From Streptomyces sp. NBC_01275 (GTDB lineage: Bacteria > Actinomycetota > Actinomycetes > Streptomycetales > Streptomycetaceae), in contig NZ_JAPEOZ010000001.1 of the NCBI RefSeq assembly GCF_026340655.1, forward strand, positions 4,402,001 through 4,466,000: 64,000 bases of DNA, written 5' to 3'. Both the position numbers and the translations under genes were made by a program. Of the stretch, positions 52,262-60,836 are shown piece by piece. The notes beneath the pieces are model-generated. The model searched no databases. It saw nothing but the letters and a program-made list of their open reading frames with translations, and was not told the DNA's origin. Position 1 is the stretch's first letter, and the number at the start of each line of letters is the position of its first letter.

Positions 52262-54382
52262 TCACCAGGGCAACTCCCGGTCGTGCACCACCTCCAGTCG
52301 GGAGACCGCGCGGGTCAGGGTGACGTAGAGGCGGTTCAGGCCTCGTGGGTCGGATTCGGCGATGGCCGTCGGTTCTACGGCGACCACGTGGTCGTATTCC
52401 AGGCCCTTGGCCAGGGTCGCGGGGACGACGGTGACCCGGGGGGACGGGGTGAGGCCGGAGTCGGTGAGGGTCCGGTGGAGGCGGGGGGTGTCGGCGTCGG
52501 CCGCGACGACGCCGATCGAGCCCTCGTGGACGAGTGCGTCGCGTACGGCGGAGACGACCGCGGCCGGCAGGTCGCCGTCGGCTCGGCGGATCCGGAGGGA
52601 GCCGTCCCGGCGTAGGGAACGGGGGCGGGGCACGTCGGCGTCCAGGCGGTCGAGGACGCGGGCCGCGAGGGCGAGGATCTCGGTCGGGACGCGGAAGCCC
52701 GTGGTCAGGGAGACGATCGTCGCGTCCGGCTTGCCCAGGTGGGTCATCAGCGTCGGCCAGGAGCTCGCCGCCCAAGGAGTGGTCCCCTGGGCCAGGTCGC
52801 CGAGGACCGTGAGCGAGCCGAAGGGGACCCGGCGGGCGATGGCCCGGCACTCCATCGGGGAGAGGTCCTGCGCCTCGTCGACGACGACATGGCCGTACCC
52901 CTGGGGGTGGTCCAGGAGGCCGGCGATCTCGTCGAGGAGGACCAGGTCGGCGGCCGACCAGCGGGCGGACTTCGGCGAGCGGGGCGGGCGCGGCCAGTGC
53001 AGAGCCTGTTGTTCGTCCGCGCTCAACAGGCCTTCCGCCGCGTGCGTCAGCGACTTCGCGTCGGTGAGGAGTTCGGCCAGCACCTCCTCCGGGGTCGTTC
53101 TCGGCCACATCGCCTCCACGCACGCGCTCACCGCCCGCGCCCGTTCGATCCTGCGCAGCCAGGAACCGGGGCGCGGTCCGCTGCGCCGTTCGGCCTGGTG
53201 CTGGATCCGGCGGACGATCCGGCTGCGCACCCGCTCCCGCCCGATCTCGTACGGCGGCTCCTCGGCGAGCACTCCGCGCACCAGCTCGGTCAGCGCATCG
53301 CCCGCGATCCGCCAGCGGTACGAACCGTCCGGGAGGCAGAGGTCCTCGGCCCGGTCGGGCGTCACCCGCACCCGTCCGTACAGCGCCCTGCGCAGCACCT
53401 CCGCCATCCGGGCGTCGTGCTTGACGGCGGCCGTCCGGTCGGGGTCCGCTCCGGTCACCGGGTGGCGGGCGATCTCGTCGTGCAGCGTCGCCTGCCGTAC
53501 GCCCGTCTCGCCCAGGGCGGGCAGGACCTCCGCGATGTAGGAGAGGAACGTGCGGTTGGGGCCGAGGATCAGCAGGCCGGCGCGTTGGATGCGGCGGGGG
53601 TGGGTGTAGAGGAGGTAGGCGGCCCGGTGCAGGCCCACGGCGGTCTTGCCGGTGCCGGGCGCGCCCTGCACGCACACCGACTCGGCGAGTTCGCCCCGGA
53701 CCAGGTCGTCCTGCTCGGGCTGGATCGTCGCCGCGATGTCCCGCATCGGGCCCACTCTGGGGCGTTCGATCTCTCGCGTCACGATGGCACTGGCGCCGAC
53801 ACCGGGAGGAACAGTCACCGCAGACGCCGGAGCGGAAGTCTCACCCCCGTCCAGTCCGTCCAGTCCGTCCAGTCCGTCCAGTCCGTCCAGTCCGTCCAGG
53901 TGCTCGTCCTCCAAGCCCGTGAGGTCGGCGGAGTCCCCTCGGCTGCCCTGTGCCCAGCCGAAGCGGCGGCGGACGGCGACGCCCTGGGGGTCGCGGGCGC
54001 TCGCCTGGTAGAAGGCGCGGGAGACGGGGGCGCGCCAGTCGACGACAAGGGGCGGCGCGGCGGGGTGCTCGCTGATGCGGAGCCGGCCGACGTGGTAGCC
54101 GAGTCCGTCGTGTGCGCCGCCCGTTCCCCGGACGAAGTCCAGCCGGCCGAAGAACAAGGGGCCCTCGGGCAGTTCGTGCAGAGCCTTGGCCTGGCTGCGC
54201 AGCCGGTACCCGAGGACTTCGGCGCCGGCGCCGGAGGCGGAGACGTCCACGCCGGTGACCACCTGGAGGTCGGCGCCCTCGACCATGGCGGCGAGGGCGG
54301 CACGGCAGGTGTCGTGGTGGGCGCGTTCGTGGCGGAGGACGGTGTGGAGGTCGTCCTCGGGGGTGAGGTCGGGTGCCGTCAT
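52262..54382 (-). CDS. helD: HelD/HelR-family RNA polymerase-binding superfamily 1 ATPase
   Basis: A 706-residue protein. The N-terminal part has HelD hallmarks (PLFFGRLDF, YHVGRLRIS, PLVVDWRAPVSRAFYQASARDP). A split SF1 ATPase follows: Walker A VQGAPGTGKTAVGLHR (about 234-249), Walker B YGHVVVDEAQDLSPMECRA (about 497-515), VVSLTTGFRVPTEI and LEYDHVVAVEP near the end. HelD proteins remove nucleic acid from stalled RNA polymerase, and the HelR branch protects polymerase from rifamycins. I cannot decide between HelD and HelR by sequence; no RAE precedes this gene. A Gly-Leu-Asp repeat lies at about 161-178. Confidence 0.85.
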   Translation of the reverse strand: MTAPDLTPEDDLHTVLRHERAHHDTCRAALAAMVEGADLQVVTGVDVSASGAGAEVLGYRLRSQAKALHELPEGPLFFGRLDFVRGTGGAHDGLGYHVGRLRISEHPAAPPLVVDWRAPVSRAFYQASARDPQGVAVRRRFGWAQGSRGDSADLTGLEDEHLDGLDGLDGLDGLDGLDGGETSAPASAVTVPPGVGASAIVTREIERPRVGPMRDIAATIQPEQDDLVRGELAESVCVQGAPGTGKTAVGLHRAAYLLYTHPRRIQRAGLLILGPNRTFLSYIAEVLPALGETGVRQATLHDEIARHPVTGADPDRTAAVKHDARMAEVLRRALYGRVRVTPDRAEDLCLPDGSYRWRIAGDALTELVRGVLAEEPPYEIGRERVRSRIVRRIQHQAERRSGPRPGSWLRRIERARAVSACVEAMWPRTTPEEVLAELLTDAKSLTHAAEGLLSADEQQALHWPRPPRSPKSARWSAADLVLLDEIAGLLDHPQGYGHVVVDEAQDLSPMECRAIARRVPFGSLTVLGDLAQGTTPWAASSWPTLMTHLGKPDATIVSLTTGFRVPTEILALAARVLDRLDADVPRPRSLRRDGSLRIRRADGDLPAAVVSAVRDALVHEGSIGVVAADADTPRLHRTLTDSGLTPSPRVTVVPATLAKGLEYDHVVAVEPTAIAESDPRGLNRLYVTLTRAVSRLEVVHDRELPW
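53847..53900. repeat. 9-bp in-frame tandem repeat in helD, encoding six Leu-Asp-Gly units
   Basis: Six head-to-tail CCGTCCAGT units (the last with one change). Copy-number change would keep the frame and vary a flexible acidic linker just before the ATPase core. Confidence 0.95.
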
Positions 54383-54485
54383 ATGACAAGGGTACCGAAT
54401 AATGTAACCGAGTCACATCTTTAACCAAGTAACACCATCGACGGCGTCAACCGCGCGGTCACCCGGACAACACCCCGCTCCCGAC

Positions 54486-55115
54486 CTAGGCCAGCTCCGG
54501 AAGCCCCGCCCCCAGCGCCGCGAACGCCCGCTCCGCCGCCGCCACCGCCTCCTCCCGTACATCGTCCAGCCGCTCCCCCTCCGCGATCCGCCGCCAGTTC
54601 TCCTCGGCGAGGATCCGCCGGACGGCGATGATCTGGCCTGCGGCCAGCCTGGCCTCCAGGGCGTTCGGCAGGCTGTCGAGGAGGGCGTCCGCCAGCGCCG
54701 CCTCCGAGCGTTCCAGGTAGGCGAAGAGACGGGCGACCAGCGAGGGCGTGCTGTAGACGAGGGTGTGGAAGGCGCGGACAGCCGGGTGGTCGTTGACGCC
54801 GGTGACGGGGTCGGAGGCGGCCAGGCCGTCGAGGAAGTTCCGGCGCAGGGCGGCGAGCGGCGCGACTCCCTCGGCCCGCGCCGCGGCGACCGCCTCCGCC
54901 GCCTCCCGCTCATGGTCGGCGAGCCGGTGCAGGACGAGGTCCTCCTTGGCCGGGAAGTACCGGAACAGGGTCGGCTTGGAGATCTCCGCCGCGGCGGCCA
55001 CCTCGGCGACGGACACCGCGTCGAAGCCCCGCTCGATGAAGAGCCGTACGGCGATGTCCGACACGTCCTGGTACATCCGCCGCCTCTTGCGCTCACGCAA
55101 CCCCGTCTCGCTCAT
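54486..55115 (-). CDS. TetR-family transcriptional regulator
   Basis: A 209-residue regulator with N-terminal helix-turn-helix (RMYQDVSDIAVRLFIERGFD, SVAEVAAAAEISKPTLFRYF) and a C-terminal ligand domain. It lies 103 bp upstream of the HelD-like gene on the same strand. Between them, TAACCGAGT and TAACCAAGT (54405-54438 region) form a direct repeat that may be a binding site. Target and ligand are unknown. Confidence 0.9.
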   Translation of the reverse strand: MSETGLRERKRRRMYQDVSDIAVRLFIERGFDAVSVAEVAAAAEISKPTLFRYFPAKEDLVLHRLADHEREAAEAVAAARAEGVAPLAALRRNFLDGLAASDPVTGVNDHPAVRAFHTLVYSTPSLVARLFAYLERSEAALADALLDSLPNALEARLAAGQIIAVRRILAEENWRRIAEGERLDDVREEAVAAAERAFAALGAGLPELA

Positions 55116-55246
55116 GCCGTGAGCCTACGCAGCCCGGGCCGCCCCCGACCTCCCGAAGGAGGCGAGCGCTCCCCCGAGGTGAGAACCACCCGACCTCAGG
55201 ACCCCCCGGACCCCAGGACTCCCCTGACGTCAGAGCTACCCGGACC

Positions 55247-57478
55247 TCAGGGCTTCTCCCGGGCCAGGGCCCGGGGCAGGTAGGGGTTCGCCGTGCGCGG
55301 GGCGGGCAGGCCGAGTGCGGCCAGGGCCGCCGACAGGGTGCTGCCGTAGGAGTCCACGGCCCGGCGGACGTTGGGGGCGTCGAGGCTCGCCCGGGTCACC
55401 AGGCGGTCGAGGTCGACGTAGGCGGAGCGGACGATCTCCAGGCGCCGGTAGACGTGCCAGTCCAGGAACCAGTTGCTGGTGTACGCCGGCGCCAGCCTGC
55501 GCTCCCAGCGGCGGAACATGCGCTCCCTGATCTCCGGCCGGGTCGGGGTCAGATGCATGTGCCGGACCAGGTCGTAGAGGGGATCGCCGACCTGGGCCAT
55601 CTCCCAGTCGATGATGGTCAGCGCCAGCTCGTCGTCGCGTCGCACCAGGTTCCACGGGTTGAGGTCGCCGTGCAGCAGCGCGGGGGTACGACGGGTCACC
55701 TTGCGCTCCGAAAAGATCTCCCGCAGCCGCTGCGAGTCGGGCAGCCCGAGTGTGCGGGCCAGTTGCATCGGCTCCTTGGGCAGATTCTGCACCAGCCCGA
55801 CGAGCTGCTCCTTCATCCACTCGTGGAAGTCGACGGCGCCGGCGTTCGGGTCGACCAGGGTGTGGTCCACCTTCGTCAGCTCGCACAGCTGGTCGACGAG
55901 TGCGTCCGCCTCGTGCGGGCGCAGCCCGTCGACCGGGTGCCGGGGCGGCTCGTCGACACGCGGCCCGACGTATGTGTGAATGGCGAAGGGGTCGTCCGGA
56001 TAGCTGCGGCCCAGCGCGAGGACCCGCGGGGCCGCCACGTTCGCCCCCGACTCCTGGATCGCGCGCAGCACGGCGTGCTCGCTGAGGTAACTGGGCTCCC
56101 TGCGGCACACGTTGGGCAGCATGCGCCGTACGACCACGGGCATGAGGTCGCCCGGCACCCACACCACCGTATTGAGGTGCGCGGTCCCCTTGAACACCCG
56201 GTCCGCCGGCGCGCCTCCCTCCGCCAGCAGGGCGTCCCGGACGGAGGACGCCGGGAAGCCGGGCTGTTCGAGAACCCGCAGGTCCGGCTCCCAGTCGCAG
56301 GCCTTCGCGATCCAGTCCTGGCCTTTGATGTCGCCGCGCGACATCAACCAGCGGAAGAGGGCCCGCCCGATCTCCTTCTCCGCCGGAACGTTCCTGAGCC
56401 GCAGGGGCTCCTCCGCCGCGAGCAGCGCCCTGCGCACCTCCGCCGTCGCCTCGTCCAGGCGCTTCTGGGTGAACGACTCCCCGAGCGAGCGAGCGGCCCG
56501 TATGACGTCCGGGTACACGGACTGCGCGCGCTCGAAGTCGACGTAGTGGCGCAGGTCCTTGCCGTAGCCCGTGACCGCGGCGGGGCGCACCTCCCGCATC
56601 GCCGCCACCCAGGCGTCGACCACCTCGGGAACCTGGTGGGACGGGTACCGCATGCGCACCAGATGGATCGCCAGGTCGTGCAGGGGATCCCCGTAGGTGG
56701 CCAGCTCCCAGTCGACGCAGACCAGCGGCGGCTCTCCGCCGAACGTCATGATCACGTTCTCCCGGTGCAGGTCCCCGTGGAGCAGGCTGTACGGCCGCCG
56801 GGTCATCGCGGGGACCCGCCCGGCCAGCGCGAGCAGGGCGTCCTCGGGGATCCCCAGCGCCTTGAACAGGCCGCCGAACTCCGTCCAGTTGCGCTCTCGG
56901 ATCTGTTCGTCGGCGAGCCGGGCCAGGTTCCGGAGGAAGGCCTGGCTGTCGGTGCGGTGGGCGGGCCAGCCGGCCGGCAGCGGGGGCAGCGCGCTCAGGC
57001 GCACCTGAGTCATCCGGGCCAGCAGTCCGACCAGCGCCTCCACCAGCAGGGGGTCGACAGGTTTACCGTTTCCGCAGACGCTGGCGAGCGTGACGCCCTC
57101 CACGAAGCTGAGGACGCTGAATTCGGGCCGCCGGGCCAGACACACGGGTACGTCGGGCAGAACGCCTCCGACGGCCTTGAGGATCGCCGCCTCGTCCCTC
57201 CAGGTCCTGATCACCACGGACAGGACGTCGTCGCGCCGGACGCGTACGGTCACCGGCGTGCCGACCTCCAGGGATACGGCCCCCGCCGGGCCGGCCTCGC
57301 GCTTCACCACGGCCGCGACGTCCTCCGTCAGGGGGACCACATAGTTCCGGTTGTGGTGTCCGCTGGACGGCTGCGCCGATTCCGCCTCTTTGACGAACGC
57401 CCGCAACGCGGCGGTCTGCTGATCGCCGGCGGTCGGCTCCCCACCAGGGCAGTGACGGGGAACAAAGGGTTCGACCAC
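55247..57478 (-). CDS. Double-domain aminoglycoside-phosphotransferase-type kinase
   Basis: A 743-residue protein with two APH/choline-kinase domains in tandem. Domain 1 has HGDLHRENVIM (about 231-241) and VDWELATYGDPLHDLA. Domain 2 has HGDLNPWNLV (about 600-609) and IDWEMAQVGDPLYDLV. Both therefore keep the catalytic Asp, Asn and metal-binding Asp. A helical spacer (about 330-410) joins them. The substrate is unknown; single-domain relatives phosphorylate aminoglycosides, homoserine, choline or methylthioribose. GTG 57478 with GGAG upstream is preferred over a 47-residue-longer Ser/His/Arg-rich start at 57619. It lies downstream of a DevA-like regulator gene. Confidence 0.82.
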   Translation of the reverse strand: MVEPFVPRHCPGGEPTAGDQQTAALRAFVKEAESAQPSSGHHNRNYVVPLTEDVAAVVKREAGPAGAVSLEVGTPVTVRVRRDDVLSVVIRTWRDEAAILKAVGGVLPDVPVCLARRPEFSVLSFVEGVTLASVCGNGKPVDPLLVEALVGLLARMTQVRLSALPPLPAGWPAHRTDSQAFLRNLARLADEQIRERNWTEFGGLFKALGIPEDALLALAGRVPAMTRRPYSLLHGDLHRENVIMTFGGEPPLVCVDWELATYGDPLHDLAIHLVRMRYPSHQVPEVVDAWVAAMREVRPAAVTGYGKDLRHYVDFERAQSVYPDVIRAARSLGESFTQKRLDEATAEVRRALLAAEEPLRLRNVPAEKEIGRALFRWLMSRGDIKGQDWIAKACDWEPDLRVLEQPGFPASSVRDALLAEGGAPADRVFKGTAHLNTVVWVPGDLMPVVVRRMLPNVCRREPSYLSEHAVLRAIQESGANVAAPRVLALGRSYPDDPFAIHTYVGPRVDEPPRHPVDGLRPHEADALVDQLCELTKVDHTLVDPNAGAVDFHEWMKEQLVGLVQNLPKEPMQLARTLGLPDSQRLREIFSERKVTRRTPALLHGDLNPWNLVRRDDELALTIIDWEMAQVGDPLYDLVRHMHLTPTRPEIRERMFRRWERRLAPAYTSNWFLDWHVYRRLEIVRSAYVDLDRLVTRASLDAPNVRRAVDSYGSTLSAALAALGLPAPRTANPYLPRALAREKP

Positions 57479-57523
57479 TTGCCGCTCCGAAGAACTCACA
57501 TGGCTGGACGAGATGGCAGGCAG

Positions 57524-57566
57524 GCTAGACGCCTGATGAGTGGCAGACACGCTAGACGCCTGATGA
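57524..57566. promoter_or_regulatory. 16-bp direct repeat GCTAGACGCCTGATGA upstream of the double kinase gene
   Basis: Two perfect copies (57524-57539 and 57551-57566), 27 bp apart, 46-88 bp before the chosen start in the 244-bp gap after the regulator gene. Spacing near 2.5 helical turns and position suggest an operator. Confidence 0.6.
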
Positions 57567-57722
57567 TGCGACGCACGGCCGGCGGGGCGTCCGAGTGGCC
57601 GCAACGGGTGGCTCGCCACTGTTCAGCGTCTGGCCGTTCGATGGTGGCTTGTTCGCCATCCCATACGTGTGGACGGGAGCGGTTGCTCGCGTGGTTGGGG
57701 ATGCTAGCGCACGCCTCTCGCC

Positions 57723-58655
57723 TTATCGGGCGAGACGATTCCAGACCGAGTCGAACCACGCCTGCCAGCTGTCGACGAACACGGTGCCGACCGAGTTCGG
57801 GTCGGCGTCCCTGACGTGATGCGTGAGGGTCGCGCCGAGACCCATCACGTCGAGGGCGGCGATCGTCTCCCCGGACTCCAGCTCGATGTCCCGCTCGACC
57901 ACCTCGTAGGGGCCCAGCAGGGACTCGGCGCCGTTCAGGAGGTAGAGCTTGAAGGCCGGGACCAGCGGCGCGTGCCGGATCTGGAGGTCGGCGGACGGGA
58001 CGAGCCCCTCGGTCCGCAGGTCCCTGAACAGCGCTTGCAACGACGCCGTGTGCCGGCGCGTGATGACGTGCAGGCGGTCTCCCAGCCGGTTTCCCGGACG
58101 CGGATTGGACTGGTCGTCCCTGTCCCGTGGATAGGGCATGGGCAGGTCCTCGAGGGGCAGCAGCAGCCGCAGGGCGATGCGCTGGGGCGCGACGACGCCG
58201 GCGTGGATGCGCTCGGCCTGGAGCCGCATGTGCGCGTCCAGGGACTCGGACGTCAGCGTGTAGACGTCCAGGGTGACCTCGGGCCGTTCGAAGGCCTCGC
58301 CGATCAGCGGTCCGAGGGTCACCGAGCGGCGCGGGCGGCCGGTCCCGGCCGTCGGGGTCGGGATCCGCGGCGTCCTGACCACGCGGGATCCGCTGCCCTG
58401 ACGGGACTCGATCCACCCCTCGTTGGCGAGTTCGCGCAGCACCCGCTGGACGGTGTCCCGGGAGACGCCGAGCTCCTCGGCGAGGTCGCGCTGGGACGGG
58501 AGGAACGAGCGCAGGGGATAGTCCCCTTCGGCCATCCGGGCGCGCAGTTCGTCGGCGACTCGCTGGAATTCCCTGCCGCCGCCGTCGCCGCTCTGCCGTT
58601 CGCCCACACGCCGACCGTACCGCTCCGCTGTCGCGGGCAAACCACTTTCAGTCAA
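57723..58655 (-). CDS. DevA-like GntR-family regulator (third paralog)
   Basis: A 310-residue regulator with a GntR winged helix at about residues 28-95 (FQRVADELRARMAEGDYPLR, LAEELGVSRDTVQRVLRELANEGWIE) and a C-terminal domain homologous to DevA/DevE rather than the usual UTRA or FCD sensor. Shared marks are IALRLLLPLEDLPMPYP, then FKLYLLNGAESLLGPYEVV and the final SWQAWFDSVWNRL. It lies upstream of the double kinase and is divergent from a two-helix microprotein gene, so both are candidate targets. Confidence 0.85.
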   Translation of the reverse strand: MTESGLPATAERYGRRVGERQSGDGGGREFQRVADELRARMAEGDYPLRSFLPSQRDLAEELGVSRDTVQRVLRELANEGWIESRQGSGSRVVRTPRIPTPTAGTGRPRRSVTLGPLIGEAFERPEVTLDVYTLTSESLDAHMRLQAERIHAGVVAPQRIALRLLLPLEDLPMPYPRDRDDQSNPRPGNRLGDRLHVITRRHTASLQALFRDLRTEGLVPSADLQIRHAPLVPAFKLYLLNGAESLLGPYEVVERDIELESGETIAALDVMGLGATLTHHVRDADPNSVGTVFVDSWQAWFDSVWNRLAR

Positions 58656-58724
58656 GTAGCAGGCCGCAATGCCCGGTTGGTTAAGGGATCAAACAGACAG
58701 GGCACACCAGCTTCAAGGCAACCA

Positions 58725-58736
58725 GTCCAATTGGAC
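58725..58736. promoter_or_regulatory. Palindrome GTCCAATTGGAC between the regulator and microprotein 1
   Basis: A perfect 12-bp palindrome in the 126-bp divergent promoter region. A half site GTTGGTTA like the devA operator lies at 58676-58683, close to the regulator start. Confidence 0.55.
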
Positions 58737-58781
58737 CGGGATTTGCAAGCTTCACTGATATCTGTAGGGAGGTGGAAGGTC

Positions 58782-58964
58782 ATGCTCCTGTTATCGACGC
58801 TCTGGGAGTTCCTCGGGCTCTTCGCGGGGATGGCGGCGCAGACCAGGCTCGGGGCGGTGGGTCTGATGCTGCTGTTCACGCTGGGGGTGGGCGTACGAGC
58901 CCGGCACAACGGCCTGGCCGTCGGCGCCGCCGTCGCGCTGGTGGTCCTCATGACACAGGCCTGA
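58782..58964 (+). CDS. Two-helix membrane microprotein 1
   Basis: A 60-residue peptide with a strong ribosome site (GTAGGGAGGTGGAAGG) before ATG 58782. It has a hydrophobic N-terminal half, a central LGAVGLMLLFTLGVGVRARH, and a final hydrophobic helix (GLAVGAAVALVVLMTQA); the two helices are joined by an Arg/His turn. It is clearly related to the 64-residue peptide at 60837. It is divergent from the third GntR paralog and ends seven bases before the end of the convergent devB gene. Confidence 0.75.
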   Translation: MLLLSTLWEFLGLFAGMAAQTRLGAVGLMLLFTLGVGVRARHNGLAVGAAVALVVLMTQA

Positions 58965-58971
58965 GGGCAGC

Positions 58972-59706
58972 TCAGACCTGGAGTCTGACCGCCCGCAGCA
59001 CCGGCTCCAGCGAGTTCACCACCATCGTGGCGCCCGCCCCCCTCAGCAGCTTCTCCTTGTGCTCGTTACGCGCGTAGCCCAGGAACGGCACGCCGGCGGT
59101 GCGGGCGGCCAGGAAGTCGGAGGGGGTGTCGCCGATCATCAGGGCGGTGGCGGGGGCCGAGCCCATGGCGCGCAGGGCCCGGTTGAGGCAGTGCGGGTCG
59201 GGCTTGAGGAGATGGAGGTCCTGGGTGCGGCCGTAGAAGTGGGGCGTGAAGCAGGAGGTGAGACCTCGGCTCGCCAGATACTGGGTCACCACCCGGGGGG
59301 AGTTGTTCGTGGTGATCGCAAGGCGCAGGCCCACCGCAGTCAGGGTGCGGATCAGGGGATCGGCGTAGGCCGTGGGCATCGCCGAGGACGTGGCCTTGAG
59401 CTCTTCCTGGGTGAGACGTTCCTCCAGCTCCGCGACCAGGTCGCTGCCGGGGTGCCGACGGTCCACCGCGCGCAGCACGACGTGCGGGTCGAGGGACTCG
59501 CGCTCGGACTCCGTCAACAGGCCGTGCAGGCCTCGCCCCTGGAGCCACTCCACCAGGCCGTCGGCCACGCTCTCCGCCGAGTGCCCGGCGAACAGCCGAC
59601 AGATCGGCCCGTCGAAGTCCCAGAGGACGACCCGCGCACGTGTGATCAGCTCCTGTAGATCCGGTAGGTCCGTCTGCTGTTCGGTCTGCGTCGTATCAGA
59701 GGTCAC
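58972..59706 (-). CDS. devB: HAD-family phosphatase DevB
   Basis: A 244-residue haloacid-dehalogenase hydrolase: motif I VVLWDFDGPICRLFAG, motif II AITTNNSPRVV, Lys in LLKPDPHCLNRAL and motif IV MIGDTPSDFLAARTAGV. A cap domain lies between motifs I and II. GTG 59706 overlaps the devA stop (TAGTG), so it is translated with devA. In S. coelicolor the devA-devB pair is needed for normal aerial development; the substrate is not known to me. A longer open frame (from 59757) is less likely. Confidence 0.88.
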   Translation of the reverse strand: MTSDTTQTEQQTDLPDLQELITRARVVLWDFDGPICRLFAGHSAESVADGLVEWLQGRGLHGLLTESERESLDPHVVLRAVDRRHPGSDLVAELEERLTQEELKATSSAMPTAYADPLIRTLTAVGLRLAITTNNSPRVVTQYLASRGLTSCFTPHFYGRTQDLHLLKPDPHCLNRALRAMGSAPATALMIGDTPSDFLAARTAGVPFLGYARNEHKEKLLRGAGATMVVNSLEPVLRAVRLQV

Positions 59707-60581
59707 TAGGAGAGTGTCAGGTCCGTCGTGATGGTTTCCCAGAGGGCGTCGAACCACTTCTGGGATTCCTCCACGAACGCGGCGTCGCGCTGGCCGGTGG
59801 CTTTCTCGAAGGAGAAGAGGAGCGACTCGGTGCCCATCACGTCGTACATGTCGAGCGTCCCCGCGTCGGTCGCCTCCTCCCGGCGCGTGACCATGTAGTA
59901 CGCCATCAGGGCCTCCGTGCCGTTGAGGAGGTACAGCTTCACCGGCGGGGTGAACGGCAGGGCGCGGAAGGTGATGTCGACGTCGATGCCGTGGGAGCGC
60001 AGGGTCTGGAGGTTGTGGCGCAGGACGTGGCCCTGGGCGTTGCGCATGGCCAGCCAGCGCTGGTGGACCGGGTCGTCGTCGCCGCGGCCGTCGACCGGGA
60101 CCGGGAAGGCGAGGTCGATGTCGCGGGACGGCAGCAGGATGCGGACGTCGATCTTCTGGGGGCGGATGCTGCCCCCGTGGATGAGGCGGAGGGGCTCGCC
60201 CAGGGCCGGGATCAGGCTCTCGGCGGTGAGACAGGCCGCGTCGATGCGGACGTGGGGGGTGGCGGAGAAGGCCGCGGTCAGACGGGGGGACAGGCTCACC
60301 ATGGTGGGCTGGGGCTCGCCGTGACCCGGCGCGGGCGGTTCCGCGATCCTCGGCGGGCTGCCCTTGGACACGTTGGTGAGCAGTCCGTCGTCCTGCAGCG
60401 CCCTCAGGGCCTGGCGTACGGCACCGCGCTCCACCCCGAACTCGTCGGCGAGCTCGGCCTGTGTGGGCAGCCGGTCGCCCGCCTTCAGATCGCCCACGCG
60501 GATGCGTTCGCGCAGGACATCGGCGATCTGCCGGGCCGAGAGCCTTCTGCTGCCGTTCACTGCCACGTTCTCCTGAGTCAC
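59706..60581 (-). CDS. devA: GntR-family developmental regulator DevA
   Basis: A 291-residue regulator. The GntR winged helix is at about residues 12-80 (ARQIADVLRERIRVGDLKAG, LADEFGVERGAVRQALRALQDDGLL). The C-terminal domain (IDVRILLPSRDIDLAFPVPV, FTPPVKLYLLNGTEALMAYY, FVEESQKWFDALWETI) is not a standard GntR sensor. Gene order (devE, small gene, devA, devB) matches DevA of S. coelicolor, required for aerial hyphae and autoregulated. A GTTGGTTACCAAC palindrome lies 89 bp upstream. Confidence 0.92.
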   Translation of the reverse strand: MTQENVAVNGSRRLSARQIADVLRERIRVGDLKAGDRLPTQAELADEFGVERGAVRQALRALQDDGLLTNVSKGSPPRIAEPPAPGHGEPQPTMVSLSPRLTAAFSATPHVRIDAACLTAESLIPALGEPLRLIHGGSIRPQKIDVRILLPSRDIDLAFPVPVDGRGDDDPVHQRWLAMRNAQGHVLRHNLQTLRSHGIDVDITFRALPFTPPVKLYLLNGTEALMAYYMVTRREEATDAGTLDMYDVMGTESLLFSFEKATGQRDAAFVEESQKWFDALWETITTDLTLS

Positions 60582-60669
60582 GACCAGACGCTACAACTTC
60601 GATCCATCTAACGGGAGTTGTTTGAAAGTTGTTTAGCGGTTGTCACCAAGTGGGGACAACATAGACATG

Positions 60670-60682
60670 GTTGGTTACCAAC
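60670..60682. promoter_or_regulatory. DevA-type operator GTTGGTTACCAAC
   Basis: A perfect GTTGG-N3-CCAAC palindrome in the devA/microprotein-2 divergent region, followed by further GTTGG half sites at 60691 and 60702 and preceded by AGTTGT half sites near the devA start. The same core occurs upstream of devE. Confidence 0.7.
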
Positions 60683-60714
60683 TTATCCGAGTTGGTAGAA
60701 AGTTGGCCAATCGT

Positions 60715-60789
60715 CCGCCTCCCAGTACGTCGCCCGAGTCCGCCTCCCAGTACGTCGCCCGAGTCCGCCTCCCAGTACGTCGCCCAAGT
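60715..60789. repeat. 25-bp tandem repeat, 3.3 copies, in the microprotein-2 leader
   Basis: Three near-perfect 25-mers (core CTCCCAGTACGTCGCCC) lie between the operator and the ribosome site of the 60837 gene. Confidence 0.95.
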
Positions 60790-60836
60790 CCGCCTCCGAA
60801 GTGCATCTCTGAAGTTCGTCTCCGAAGGGGGGAAAC

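Noticed and set aside
54383..54485. A second RAE before the HelD-like gene
   Set aside because: I read both strands of the promoter region and found only TAACCRAGT direct repeats, not the GGGGCTTGCGGCAAGGCCC element.
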